Source: Diplolepis rosae (taxonomy: Eukaryota; Arthropoda; Insecta; Hymenoptera; Diplolepididae). Taken from it: a DNA stretch of 64,000 nucleotides. The DNA is taken from assembly GCA_030998225.1 (NCBI GenBank), contig JAPYXD010000742.1, forward strand, positions 2,604,001-2,668,000, given 5' to 3'. This document shows positions 24,928-38,076 of this stretch, one piece after another (position 1 is the stretch's first letter; every line of letters starts with the position of its first letter). The notes under the pieces were generated by a model that saw only the letters and a list, made by a program, of their open reading frames with translations, did not search any database and was not told where the DNA came from. Position numbers and translations under genes: made by a program.

Positions 24928-27904
24928 GTGTTAATTAATATTTTTGGCCACTTTATTAAAAAATTCTTATACTCCTGAGAATTCGCTCATTACTTGGCCA
25001 CTCTTTTCAGGTCAAACTTCGTTCAACTCGCGTATTACGCGGCTATTTATGTATTTATATCAGTTCTGACGTCCAGTGAACTCCTGCAATACATGGCCAC
25101 CTTATTTAGAATCTGAGTCCGAAGTGCTCGCGCATTACTTGGCTTCTTTATTCAGTTCAGAGTCTAAGGAGTCTACGTGTTAATTATTATCTATTGGCCA
25201 CTTTATAAAAATTCTTATACTCCTAAGAAGTCGCACATTATCTTGCTACTCTTTTCAGGTCGGACTTCGTTCAACTTGCGTATTACGCGGCTATTTATGT
25301 ATTTATATCAGTCCTGAAGTCCATTGAACTCGCGCATTACTTGGCAACATAACTATAAGTCTGAGTCCGAAGAACTCGCGCATTACTTGGCCGCTTTATT
25401 CAGGTCAGAGTCTGATGAATCTACGTGTTAATTATTATCTATTAGCCACTTTATAAAAATTCTTATACTCCTAAGAAGTCGCGCATTATCTTGCTACTCT
25501 TTTCAGGTCGGACTTCGTTCAACTTGCGTATTACGCGGCTATTTATGTATTTATATCAGTCCTGTGGTCCATTGAACTCGCGCATTACTTGGCAACATAA
25601 CTATAAGTCTGAGTCCGAAGAACTCGCGCATTACTTGGCCGCTTTATTCAGGTCAGAGTCTGATGAATCTACGTGTTAATTATTATCTATTGGCCACTTT
25701 ATAAAAATTCTTATACTCCTAAGAATTCGAGCATTACTTGGCCACTCTTTTCAGGTCAAACTTTGTTCAACTCGCGTATTACGCTGCTATTTATGTATTT
25801 ATATCAGTTCTGACGTCCAATGAACTCGCGGATTACTTGGCAAAATAACTTATAATCAGAGTCCGAAGAGCTCGCGCATTACTTGGCCGCTTTATTCAGG
25901 TCAGAGTCTGATGAATCTACGTGTCAATTATTATCTATTGGCCACTTTATAAAAATTCTTATACTCCTAAGAAGTCGGGCATTATCTTGCTACTCTTTTC
26001 AGGTCAGCCTTCGTTCAACTTGCGTATTAAGCGGCTATTTATGTATTTATATCAGTCCTGACGTCCAGTGAACTCGCGCATTACTTGGCCTTCTTATTTA
26101 GAATCAGAGTCCGAAGTGCTCGCGCATTACTTGGCCTCTTTATCCAGGTCAGAGTCCAAGGATCCTACGTGTTAATTATTATCTATTGGCCACTTTATAA
26201 AAATTCTTATACTACTAAGAATTCGCGCATTACTTGGCCACTTCTTTCAGGTCAGCCTTCGTTCAGCCTGCGTATTACGCGACTCTTTTTGTATTTATAT
26301 CAGTTCTGACGTCCATTGAACTCGCGAATTACTTGGCAACATAACTTTAAGTCTGAATCCGAAGATCTCGCGCATTAATTGGCCGCTTTATTCAGGTCAG
26401 AGTCTGATGAATCTACGTGTTAATTATTATCTATTGGCCACTTTATAAAAATTCTTATTATCATAAGAAGTCGCGCATTACTTGGCCACTCTTTTCAGGT
26501 CAAACTTTTTTCAAATCGCGTATTACGCCGCAATTTTGTATTTATATCAGTCCTGACGTCCATTGAACTCGCGCATTACTTGGCTACATAACTTTAAGTC
26601 TGAGTCCGAAGAGCTCGCGCATTACTTGGCCGCTTTATTCAGGTCTGAGTATAAGGATCCTACGTGTTAATTATTATCTCTTGGCCACTTTATAAAAATT
26701 CCTATACTCCTAAGAAGTCGCGCATTATCTTGCTACTCTTTTCAGGTCGGACTTCGTTCAACTTGCGTATTACGCGGCTATTTATGTATTTATATCAGTT
26801 CTGACGTCCAACGAACTCGCGCATTACTTGGACACCTTACTTAAAATCAGAGTCTGAAGTGCTCGCGCATTACTTGGCCGCTTCATTCAGGTCTGAGTAT
26901 AAGGATCCTACGTGTTAATTATTATCTCTTGGCCACTTTACATAAATTCTTATACTCCTAAGAATTCGCGCATTACTTGGCCACTCTTTTCAGGTCAAAC
27001 TTCGTTCAACTCGCGTATTATGCGGCTATTTATGTATTTATATCAGTTCTGACGTCCAGTGAACTCGTGCATTACATGGCCACCTTATTTAGAATCAGAG
27101 TCCGAAGTGCTCGCGCATTACTAGGCCGCTTTATTCAGGTCAGAGTCTGATGAATCTACGTGTTAATTATTATCTATTGGCCACTTTATAAAAATTCTTA
27201 TACTCCTAAGAAGTCGCGCATTACTTGGCCACTCTTTTCAGGTCAAACTTTGTTCAAATCGCGTATTACGCCGCAATTTTGTATTTATATCAGTCCTGAT
27301 GTCCATTGAACTCGCGCATTACTTGGCAACATAACTTTAAGTCTGAGTCCGAAGAACTCGCGCATTACTTGGCCGCTTTATTCAGGTCAGAGTCTAAGGA
27401 ATCTACGTTGAAATTATTATCTATTGGCCACTTTATAAAAATTCTTATACTCCTAAGAAGTCGCGCATTATCATGACACTCTTTTCAGGTCGGACTTCGT
27501 TCAACTTGCGTATTACGCGGCTATTTTTGTATTTATATCAGTCCTGACGTCCAGTGAAATCGCGCCTTACATGGCCACCTTATTTAGAATCAGAGTCCGA
27601 AGTGCTCGCGCATTACTTGGCCTCTTTATCCAGGTCAGAGTCCAAGGATTCTACGTGTTAATTATTATTTTTTGGCCACTTTATTAAAAAATTCTTATAC
27701 TCCTAAGAATTCGCGCATTACTTGGCCATTCTTTTCAGTTCAAACTTTGTTCAACTCCCGTATTACTCGGCTATTTAGTTATTTATATCAGTTCTGACGT
27801 CCATTGAACTCGCGAATTACTTGGCCACCTTATTTAGAATCAGAGTCCGAAGTGCTCGCGCATTACTTGGCCTCTTTATCCAGGTCAGAGTCTAAGGATC
27901 CTAC

Positions 27905-28108
27905 GTGTTAATTAATATTTTTTGGCCACTTTATTAAAAAATTCTTATACTCCTGAGAATTCGCTCATTACTTGGCCACTCTTTTCAGGTCAAACTTCGT
28001 TGAACTCGCGTATTTCGCGGCTATTTATGTATTTATATCAGTTCTGATTTCCAGTGAACTCGCGCATTACTTGGCCTCTTTATCCAGGTCAGAGTCCAAG
28101 GGTCCTAC
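27905..28108 (+). repeat. 204-bp unit lacking one subrepeat, copy 3
   Basis: Counterpart of 23184-23387 in copy B of the 19-unit block, with the same CTGATTTCC and AAGGGTCC markers. Confidence 0.92.
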
Positions 28109-29354
28109 GTGTTAATTATTATCTATTGGCCACTTTATAAAAATTCTTATAATCCTAAGAATTCGCGCATTACTTGGTCACTCTTTTCAGCTCGGACTTT
28201 GTTCAAATCGCGTATTACGCCGCAATTATGTATTTTTATCAGTCCTGACGTACATTGAACTCGCGCATTACTTGGCAACATAACTTTAAGTCTGAGTCCG
28301 AAGAACTCGGGCATTACTTGGCCGCTTTAACCAGGTCAGAGTCTGATGAATCTACGTGTTAATTATTATCTATTGGCCACTTTATTAAAAAATTCTTATA
28401 CTCCTGAGAATTCGCTCATTATCTTGGCCACTCTTTTCAGGTCAAACTTCGTTCAACTCGCGTATTATGCGGCTATTTTTGTATTTATATCAGTCCTGAC
28501 GTCCAGTGAACTCGTGCATTACATGGCCACCTTATTTAGAATCAGAGCCCGAAGTGATCGCGCATTACTTGGCCGCTTTATTCAGGTCAGAGTCTAAGGA
28601 GTCTACGTGTTAATTAATATTCTTTTGGCCACTTTATTAAAAAAAATCTTAGACTGCTAAGAATTGGCGCATTGCTCGGCCACTCTTTTCAAGTCAGACT
28701 TTGTTGAACTCGCGTATTACGCGGCTATTTATGTATTTATATCAGTCCTGATGTCCATTGAACTCGCGCATTACTTGGCAACATAACTTTAAGTCTGAGT
28801 CCGAAGAACTCGCGCATTACTTGGCCGCTTTATTCAGGTCAGAGTCTAAGGAATTTACGTTGTTATTATTATCTATTGGCCACTTTATAAAAATGCTTAT
28901 ACTCCTAAGAAGGCGCGCATTATCTTGCTACCCTTTTCTGGTCGGACTTCGTTCGACTTGCGTATTCCGCGGCTATTTATGTATTTATATCAGTCCTGAT
29001 GTCCATTGAACCCGCGCATTACTTGGCAACATAACTTTAAGAATGAGTCCGAAGAACTCGCGCATTACTTGGCCGCTTTATTCAGGTCAGAGTCTAAGGA
29101 ATCTACGTTGTAATTATTATCTATTGGCCACTTTATAAAAATTCTTATACTCCTAAGATGTCGCGCATTATCATGACACTCTTTTCAGGTCGGACTTCGC
29201 TCAACTTGCGTATTACGCGGCTATTTTTGTATTTATATCAGTCCTGACGTCCAGTGAACTCGCGCATTACATGGCCACCTTATTTAGATTCAGCGTCCGA
29301 AGTGCTCGCGCATTACTTGGCCTCTTTATCCAGGTCAGAGTCCAAGGATCCTAC

Positions 29355-29650
29355 GTGTTAATTAATATTTTTTGGCCACTTTATTAAAAAAATTCTTAGA
29401 CTCCTAAGAATTGGCGCATTACTCGGCCACTCTTTTCAAGTCAGCTTTGTTCAACTCGCGTATTACGCGGCTATTTATGTATTTATATCAGTCCCGACGT
29501 ACATTGAACTCGCGCATTACTCGGCCACCTTACATAAAATCAGAGTCTGAAGTGCTCGCGCATTACTCGGCCACCTTACATAAAATCAGAGTCTGAATTG
29601 CTCGCGCATTACGTGACCTCTTTATCCAGGTCAGAGTCCAAGGATCCTAC
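29355..29650 (+). repeat. 296-bp unit with one extra subrepeat, copy 2
   Basis: Counterpart of 24632-24927 in copy B. It has the doubled subrepeat 3 with CCACCTTACATAAAATCAG, and small differences such as CTGAATTGCTCGC and TACGTGACC. Confidence 0.92.
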
Positions 29651-31881
29651 GTGTTAATTAATATTTTTGGCCACTTTATTAAAAAATTCTTATACTCCTA
29701 AGAATTCGATCATTACTTGGCCACTATTTTCAGGTCAAACTTTGTTCAAATCGCGTATTACGCGGCTATTTATGTATATATATCAGTTCTGACGTCCAGT
29801 GAACTCCTGCAATACATGGCCACCTTATTTAGAATCTGAGTCCGAAGTGCTCGCGCATTACTTGGCTTCTTTATTCAGTTCAGAGTCTAAGGAGTCTACG
29901 TGTTAATTATTATCTATTGGCCACTTTATAAAAATTCTTATACTCCTAAGAAGTCGCACATTATCTTGCTACTCTTTTCAGGTCGGACTTCGTTCAACTT
30001 GCGTATTACGCGGCTATTTATGTATTTATATCGGTCCTGAAGTCCATTGAACTCGCGCATTACTTGGCAACATAACTTTAAGTCTGAATCCGAAGAACTC
30101 GCGCATTACTTGCCGCTTTATTCAGGTCAGAGTCTGATGAATCTACGTGTTAATTATTATCTATTAGCCACTTTATAAAAATTCTTATACTCCTAAGAAG
30201 TCGCGCATTATCTTGCTACTCTTTTCAGGTCGGACTTCGTTCAACTTGCGTATTACGCGGCTATTTATGTATTTATATCAGTCCTGTGGTCCATTGAACT
30301 CGCGCATTACTTGGCAACATAACTTTAAGTCTGAGTCCGAAGAACTCGCGCATTACTTGGCCGCTTTATTCAGGTCAGAGTCTGATGAATCTACGTGTTA
30401 ATTATTATCTATTGGCCACTTTATAAAAATTCTTATACTCCTAAGAATTCGAGCATTACTTGGCCACTCTTTTCAGGTCAAACATTGTTCAACTCGCGTA
30501 TTACGCTGCTATTTATGTATTTATATCAGTTCTGACGTCCAATGAACTCGTGCATTACATGGCCACCTTATTTAGAATCAGAGTCCGAAGTGCTCGCGCA
30601 TTACTTGGCCGCTTTATTCAGGTCAGAGTCTGATGAATCTACGTGTCAATTATTATCTATTGGCCACTTTATAAAAATTCTTATACTCCTAAGAAGTCGG
30701 GCATTATCTTGCTACTCTTTTCAGGTTGGACTTCGTTCAACTTGCGTATTAATCGGCTATTTTTGTATTTATATCAGTCCTGACGTCCAGTGAACTCGCG
30801 CATTACTTGGCCTTCTTATTTAGAATCAGAGTCCGAAGTGCTCGCGCATTACTTGGCCTCTTTATCCAGGTCAGAGTCCAAGGATCCTACGTGTTACTTA
30901 TTATCTATTGCCCACTTTATAAAAATTCTTATACTCCTAAGAATTCACGCATTACTTGGCCATTCTTTTCAGGTCAGCCTTCGTTCAGCCTGCGTATTAA
31001 GCGGCTATTTATGTATTTATATCAGTTCTGACGTCCAGTGAACTCGCGGATTACTTGGCAACATAACTTTATGTCTGAGTCCGAAGAACTCGCGCATTAA
31101 TTGGCCGCTTTATTCAGGTCAGATTCTGATGAATCTACGTGTTAATTATTATCTATTAGCCACTTTATAAAAATTCTTATACTCCTAAGAAGTCGCGCAT
31201 TACTTGGCCACTCTTTTCAGGTCAAACTTTGTTCAACTCGCGTATTACGCCGCAATTTTGTATTTATATCAGTCCTGACGTCCATTGAACTCGCGCATTA
31301 CTTGGCTACATAACTTTAAGTCTGAGTCCGAAGAGCTCGCGCATTAATTGGCCGCTTTATTCAGGTCTGAGTCTAAGGATCCTACGTGTTAATTATTATC
31401 TATTGGCCACTTTATAAAAATTCTTATACTCCTAAGAAGTCGCGCATTATCTTGCTACTCTTTTCAGGTCGGACTTCGTTCAACTTGCGTATTACGCGGC
31501 TATTTATGTATTTATATCAGTTCTGAAGTCCTACGAACCCGCGCATTACTTGGACACCTTACTTAAAATCAGAGTCTGAAGTGCTCGCGCATTACTTGGC
31601 CGCTTCATTCAGGTCTGAGTATAAGGATCCTACGTGTTAATTATTATCTCTTGGCCACTTTACATAAATTCTTATACTCCTAAGTATTCGCGCATTACTT
31701 GGCCACTCTTTTCAGGTCAAACTTCGTTCAACTCGCGTATTATGCGGCTATTTATGTATTTATATCAGTTCTGACGTCCAGTGAACTCGTGCATTACATG
31801 GCCACCTTATTTAGAATCAGAGTCCGAAGTGCTCGCGCATTACTAGGCCGCTTTATTCAGGTCAGAGTCTGATGAATCTAC

Positions 31882-34800
31882 GTGTTAATTATTATCTATT
31901 CGCCACTTTATAAAAATTCTTATACTCCTAAGTAGTCGCGCATTACTTGGCCACTCTTTTCAGGTCAAACTTTTTTCAAATCGCGTATTACAGCGCAATT
32001 TTGTATTTATATCAGTCCTGACGTCCATTGAACTCGCGCATTACTTGGCAACATAACTTTATGTCTGAGTCCGAAGATGTCGCGCATTACTTGGCCGCTT
32101 TATTCATGTCAGAGTCTAATGAATCTACTTGTTAATTATTATCTATTGGCCTCTTTATAAAAATTCTTATACTCCTAAGAAGTCGCGCATTATCTTGCCA
32201 CTCTTTTCAGGTTGGACTTCGTTAAACTTGCGTATTAAGCGGCTATTTATGTATTTATATCAGTCCTGACGTCCAGTGAACTCGCGAATTACTTGGCCTT
32301 CTTACTTAGAATCAGAGTCCGAAGTGCTAACGCATTACTTGGTCTCTTTATCTAGGTCAGAGTCCAGGGATCCTACGTCTTAATTATTATCTATTCGCCA
32401 CTTTATAAAAATTCTTATACTCCTAAGAATTCACGCATTACTTGGCCATTCTTTTCAGGTCAGCCTTCGTTCAGCCTGCGTATTACGCGACTCTTTTTGA
32501 ATTTATATCAGTCCCGACGTCCATTGAACTCGCGCATTACTTGGCCACCTTACTTAAAATCAGAGTCTGAAGTGCTCGCGCATTACTTGTCCGCTTTATT
32601 CAGGTCTGAGTCTAAGGATCCTACGTGTTAATTATTATCTATTGGCCACTTTATAAAAATTCTTATACTCCTAAGAATTCGCGCATTACTTGTTCACTCT
32701 TTTCAGCTCAGACTTTGTTCAAAGCGCGTATTAAGCGGCTATTTTTGTATTTATATCAGTCCTGACGTCCAGTGAACTCGCGCATTACTTGGCAACATTA
32801 CTTTAAGTCTGAGTCCGAAGAACTCGCGCATTACTTGGCCGCTTTATTTAGGTCAGAGTCTGATGAATCTACGTGTTAATTATTATCTATTGGCCACATT
32901 ATAAAAATTCCTATACTCCTAAGAAGTCGCGCATTATCTCGCTACTCTTTTCAGCTCGGACTTTGTTCAAAACGCGTATTACGCCGCAATTATGTATTTT
33001 TATCAGTCCCGAAGTCCATTGAACTCGCGCATTACTTGGGAACATAAATTTAAGTCTGAATCCGAAGAACTCGCGCATTAATTGGCCGCTTTATTTAGGT
33101 CAGAGTCTGATGAATCTACGTGTTAATTATTATCTATTGGCCACTTTATAAAAATTCCTATACTCCTAAGAAGTCGCGCATTATCTCGCTACTCTTTTCA
33201 GGTCGGACTTCGTTCAACTTGCGTATTACGCGGCTATTTATGTATTTATATCAGTTCTGACGTCCATTGAACTCGCGCATTACTTGGCCACCTTACTTAA
33301 AATCAGAGTCTGAAGTGCTCGCGCATTACTTGTCCGCTTTATTCAGGTCTGAGTCTAAGGATCCTACGTGTTAATTATTATCTATTGGCCACTTTATAAA
33401 AATTCTTATACTCCTAAGATGTCGCGCATTAATTTGACACACTTTTCAGCTCAGACTTCGTTCAAATAGCGTATTATGCGGCTATTTATGTATTTATATC
33501 AGTTCTGACGTCCAGTGAACTCGTGCATTACATGGCCACCTTATTTAGAATCAGAGTCCGAAGTGCTCGCGCATTACTAGGCCGCTTTATTCAGGTCAGA
33601 GTCTGATGAATCTACGTGTTAATTATTATCTATTCGCCACTTTATAAAAATTCTTATACTCCTAAGTAGTCGCGCATTACTTGGCCACTCTTTTCAGGTC
33701 AAACTTTTTTCAAATCGCGTATTACAGCGCAATTTTGTATTTATATCAGTCCTGACGTCCATTGAAATCGCGCATTACTTGGCAACATAACTTTCAGTCT
33801 GAGTCCGAAGTGCTCGCGCATTACTTGGCCGCTTTATTCATGTCAGAGTCTAAGGAATCTACGTGTTAATTATTATCTATTGGCCACTTTATAAAAATTC
33901 TTATACTCCTAAGAAGTCGCGCATTATCTTGCCACTCTTTTCAGGTTGGACTTCGTTCAACTTGCGTATTAAGCGGCTATTTTTGTATTTATATGAGTCC
34001 TGACGTCCAGTGAACTCGCGCATTACTTGGCCTTCTTATTTAGAATCAGAGTCCGAAGTGCTCCCGCATTACTTGGCCTCTTTATCTAGGTCAGAGTCCA
34101 GGGATCCTACGTGTTAATTATTATCTATTCGCCACTTTATAAAAATTCTTATACTCCTAAGAATTCACGCATTACTTGGCCATTCTTTTCAGGTCAGCCT
34201 TCGTTCAGCCTGCGTATTACGCGACTCTTTTTGAATTTATATCAGTCCTGACGTCCATTGAACTCGCGCATTACTTGGCCACCTTACTTAAAATCAGAGT
34301 CTGAAGTGCTCGCGCATTACTTGTCCGCTTTATTCAGGTCTGAGTCTAAGGATCCTACGTGTTAATTATTATCTATTGGCCACTTTATAAAAATTCTTAT
34401 ACTCCTAAGAATTCGCGCATTACTTGTTCACTCTTTTCAGCTCAGACTTTGTTCAAAGCGCGTATTAAGCGGCTATTTTTGTATTTATATCAGTCCTGAC
34501 GTCCAGTGAACTCGCGGATTACTTGGCAACATTACTTTAAGTCTGAGTCCGAAGAACTCGCGCATTACTTGGCCGCTTTATTCAGGTCAGAGTCTGATGA
34601 AGCTACGGGATAAGTATTAGCTATTGGCCACGTAATAAAAATTCTTATACTCCTAAGACGTCGAGCATTATCTCGCTACTCTTTTCAGCTCGGACTTTGT
34701 TCAAAACGCGTATTACGCCGCAATTATGTATTTTTATCAGTCCCGAAGTCCATTGAACTCGCGCATTACTTGGCAACATAACTTTAAGTCTGAATCCGAA

Positions 34801-35101
34801 GAACTCGCGCATTAATTGGCCGCTTTATTTAGGTCAGAGTCTGATGAATCTACGTGTTAATTATTATCTATTAGCCACTTTATAAAAATTCTTATACTCC
34901 TAAGAAGTCGCGCATTATCTTGCTACTCTTTTCAGGTCGGACATAGTTCAACTCGCGTATTACGCTGCTATTTATGTATTTATATCAGTTCTGACGTCCA
35001 ATGAACTCGCGCATTACTTGGACACCTTACTTAAAATCAGAGTCTGAAGTGCTCGCGCATTACTTGGCCGCTTTATTCAGGTCAGAGTCTGATGAATCTA
35101 C
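31882..35101 (+). repeat. Tandem duplication with 7-unit period (1734 bp)
   Basis: Units at 31882, 32129, 32377, 32625 and 32873 match 33616, 33863, 34111, 34359 and 34607 at a constant offset of 1734 bp. Shared rare markers are AAGTAGTCGCGC, CTCTTTTTGAATTTATATC, AACATTACTTTAAG and TCAAAACGCGTATTACG. The two units completing each period (33120 and 33368; 34854 and 35102) match less well. The unit at 34607 begins with several private changes in the junction (GAAGCTACGGGATAAG). Confidence 0.87.
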
Positions 35102-36400
35102 GTTTTAATTATTATCTAAGGGCAAATTTATAAAAATTCTTATACTCCTAAGAAGTCGCGCATTATCTTGCTACCCTTTTCAGGTCGGACTTCGTTCAAT
35201 TTGCGTATTACGCGGCTACTTTTGTATTTATATCAGTCCTGACGTCCAGTGAACTCGCGCATGACATGGCCTTCTTATTTAGAATCAGAGTCCGAAGTGC
35301 TCGCGCATTACTTGGCCTCTATATCCAGGTCAGAGTCCAAGGATCCTACGTGTTAATTATTATCTATTGGCCACTTTATAAAAATTCTTATAATCCTAAG
35401 AATTCGCGCATTATTTGGTCACTCTTTTCAGCTCGGACTGTGTTCAAATCGCGTATTACGCCGCAATTATGTATTTTTATCAGTCCTGACGTACATTGAA
35501 CTCGCGCATTACTTGGCAACATAACTTTAAGTCTGAGTCCGAAGAACTCGGGCATTACTTGGCCGCTTTAATCAGGTCAGAGTCTGATGAATCTACGTGT
35601 TAATTATTATCTATTGGCCACTTTATAAAAATTCTTATACTCCTAAGAAGTCGCGCATTACTTGGCCACTCTTTTCAGGTCAAACTTTGTTCAAATCGCG
35701 TATTACGCCGCAATTTTGTATTTATATCAGTCCTGATGTCCATTGAACTCGCGCATTACTTGGCAACATAACTTTAAGTCTGAGTCCGAAGAACTCGCGC
35801 ATTACTTGGCCGCTTTATTCAGGTCAGAGTCTAAGGAATCTACGTTGAAATTATTATCTATTGGCCACTTTATAAAAATTCTTATACTCCTAAGAAGTCG
35901 CGCATTATCATGACACTCTTTTCAGGTCGGACTTCGTTCAACTTGCGTATTACGCGGCTATTTTTGTATTTATATCAGTCCTGACGTCCAGTGAAATCGC
36001 GCCTTACATGGCCACCTTATTTAGAATCAGAGTCCGAAGTGCTCGCGCATTACTTGGCCTCTTTATCCAGGTCAGAGTCCAAGGATTCTACGTGTTAATT
36101 ATTATTTTTTGGCCACTTTATTAAAAAATTCTTATACTCCTAAGAATTCGCGCATTACTTGGCCATTCTTTTCAGTTCAAACTTTGTTCAACTCCCGTAT
36201 TACTCGGCTATTTATTTATTTATATCAGTTCTGACGTCCATTGAACTCGCGTATTACTTGGCCACCTTATGTAGAATCAGAGTCCGAAGTGCTCGCGCAT
36301 TACTTGGCCTCTTTATCCAGGTCAGAGTCCAAGGATCCTACGTGTTAATTAATATTTTTTGGCCACTTTATTAAAAAATTCTTATACTCCTGAGAATTCG
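35102..36400 (+). repeat. Third partial copy of the region opening the 19-unit block
   Basis: Unit starts 35102, 35350, 35597, 35844, 36092 and 36342 correspond to 21944, 22192, 22439, 22686, 22934 and 23184 with a constant offset of 13158 bp. The shared text includes GGCTACTTTTGTATTTATAT and GCTCGGACTGTGTTC. The copy spans two units left of the 19-mer boundary, so it was copied from sequence including that flank. It breaks off near 36400 (CTCATTATCTCGCTAC) before the point where the 204-bp unit is shortened. Confidence 0.87.
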
Positions 36401-38076
36401 CTCATTATCTCGCTACTCTTTTCAGGACGGACTTCGTTCAACTTGCGTATTACGCGACTCTTTTTGTATTTATATCAGTTCTGACGTCCATTGAACTCGC
36501 GCATTACTTGGACACCTTACTTAAAATCAGAGTCTGAAGTGCTCGCGCATTACTTGGCCGCTTCATTCAGGTCTGAGTATAAGGATCCTACGTGTTAATT
36601 ATTATCTCTTGGCCACTTTATAAAAATTCCTATACTCCTAAGAAGTCGCGCATTATCTCGCTACTCTTTTCAGGTCGGACTTCGTTCAACTTGCGTATTA
36701 CGCGGCTCTTTATGTATTTATATCAGTTCTGACGTCCATTGAACTCGCGCATTACTTGGACACCTTACTTAAAATCAGAGTCTGAAGTGCTCGCGCATAA
36801 CTTGGCCGCTTCATTCAGGTCTGAGTATAAGGATCCTACGTGTTAATTATTATCTCTTGGCCACTTTATAAAAATTCCTATACTCCTAAGAAGTCGCGCA
36901 TTATCTCGCTACTCTTTTCAGCTCGGACTTTGTTCAAAACGCGTATTACGCCGCAATTATGTATTTTTATCAGTCCCGAAGTCCATTGAACTCGCGCATT
37001 ACTTGGCAACATAACTTTAAGTCTGAATCCGAAGAACTCGCGCATTAATTGGCCGCTTTATTTAGGTCAGAGTCTGATGAATCTACGTGTTAATTATTAT
37101 CTATTGGCCACATTATAAAAATTCCTATACTCCTAAGAAGTCGCGCATTATCTCGCTACTCTTTTCAGCTCGGACTTTGTTCAAAACGCGTATTACGCCG
37201 CAATTTTGTATTAATATCAGTTCTGACGTCCATTGAACTCGCGCATTACTTGGCAACATAACTTTAAGTCTGAATCCGAAGAACTCGCGCATTAATTGGC
37301 CGCTTTATTTAGGTCAGAGTCTGATGAATCTACGTGTTAATTATTATCTATTGGCCACATTATAAAAATTCCTATACTCCTAAGAAGTCGCGCATTATCT
37401 CGCTACTCTTTTCAGCTCGGACTTTGTTCAAAACGCGTATTACGCCGCAATTATGTATTTTTATCAGTCCCGAAGTCCATTGAACTCGCGCATTACTTGG
37501 CAACATAACTTTAAGTCTGAATCCGAAGAACTCGCGCATTAATTGGCCGCTTTATTTAGGTCAGAGTCTGATGAATCTACGTGCTAATTATTATCTATTG
37601 GCCACTTTATAAAAATTCCTATACTCCTAAGAAGTCGCGCATTATCTCGCTACTCTTTTCAGGTCGGACTTCGTTCAACTTGCGTATTACGCGGCTCTTT
37701 ATGTATTTATATCAGTTCTGACGTCCATTGAACTCGCGCATTACTTGGCCACCTTACTTCAAATCAGAGTCTGAAGTGCTCGCGCATTACTTGGCCGCTT
37801 CATTCAGGTCTGAGTATAAGGATCCTACGTGTTAATTATTATCTCTTGGCCACTTTATAAAAATTCCTATACTCCTAAGAAGTCGCGCATTATCTCGCTA
37901 CTCTTTTCAGGTCGGACTTCGCTCAACTTGCGTATTACGCGGCTATTTTTGTATTTATATCAGTCCTGACGTCCAGTGAACTCGCGCATTACATGGCCAC
38001 CTTATTTAGAATCAGATTCCGAAGTGCTCGCGCATTACTTGGCCGCTTTATTCAGGTCAGAGTCTAAGGAGTCTAC
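36342..38076 (+). repeat. Locally homogenised run marked ATTATCTCGCTAC
   Basis: Seven consecutive units share ATTATCTCGCTACTCTTTTC, and most share TTCCTATACTCCTAAG upstream. Two alternating bodies are seen: G-like (TCGGACTTCGTTCAACTTGC) and a CTCGGACTTTGTTCAAAACG body with TATCAGTCCCGAAGTCC. The latter, at 36840 and 37334, is nearly identical. Isolated earlier relatives occur at 32873, 33120 and 34607. Confidence 0.82.

Larger units (their letters stand above)
22439..27159 (+). repeat. 19-unit higher-order block, copy A (4721 bp)
   Basis: Nineteen consecutive units that are repeated immediately downstream with an offset of 4721-4724 bp. It contains, in order, an ordinary unit, a K-like unit, L units, a 204-bp short unit (23184), further L units, a 296-bp long unit (24632) and mixed G and N units. 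Rare changes carried by both copies include GTTCGACTTGCG with ATTCCGCGG, CTCCTGCAATACATGG, GTCCTGTGGTCC and CTTTACATAAATTC. The match is closest from 22439 to about 26168 and looser in the last four units. Confidence 0.92.
27160..31881 (+). repeat. 19-unit higher-order block, copy B (4722 bp)
   Basis: Direct tandem copy of 22439-27159. Unit starts pair one to one (22439/27160, 22686/27407, 23388/28109, 24632/29355, 25921/30643, 26912/31634). The match ends at 31882, where a different unit type (AAGTAGTCGCGC, TTACAGCGC) begins. Differences between the copies are scattered base changes and 1-2 bp indels, plus a changed subrepeat 1 in the unit at 29651. Confidence 0.92.

Noticed and set aside
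22439..31881. Assembly artefact as the explanation of the 19-unit duplication.
   Set aside because: The two copies differ by scattered base changes, small indels and a changed subrepeat at 29651, so they are not a verbatim duplication. An artefact cannot be fully excluded without reads.
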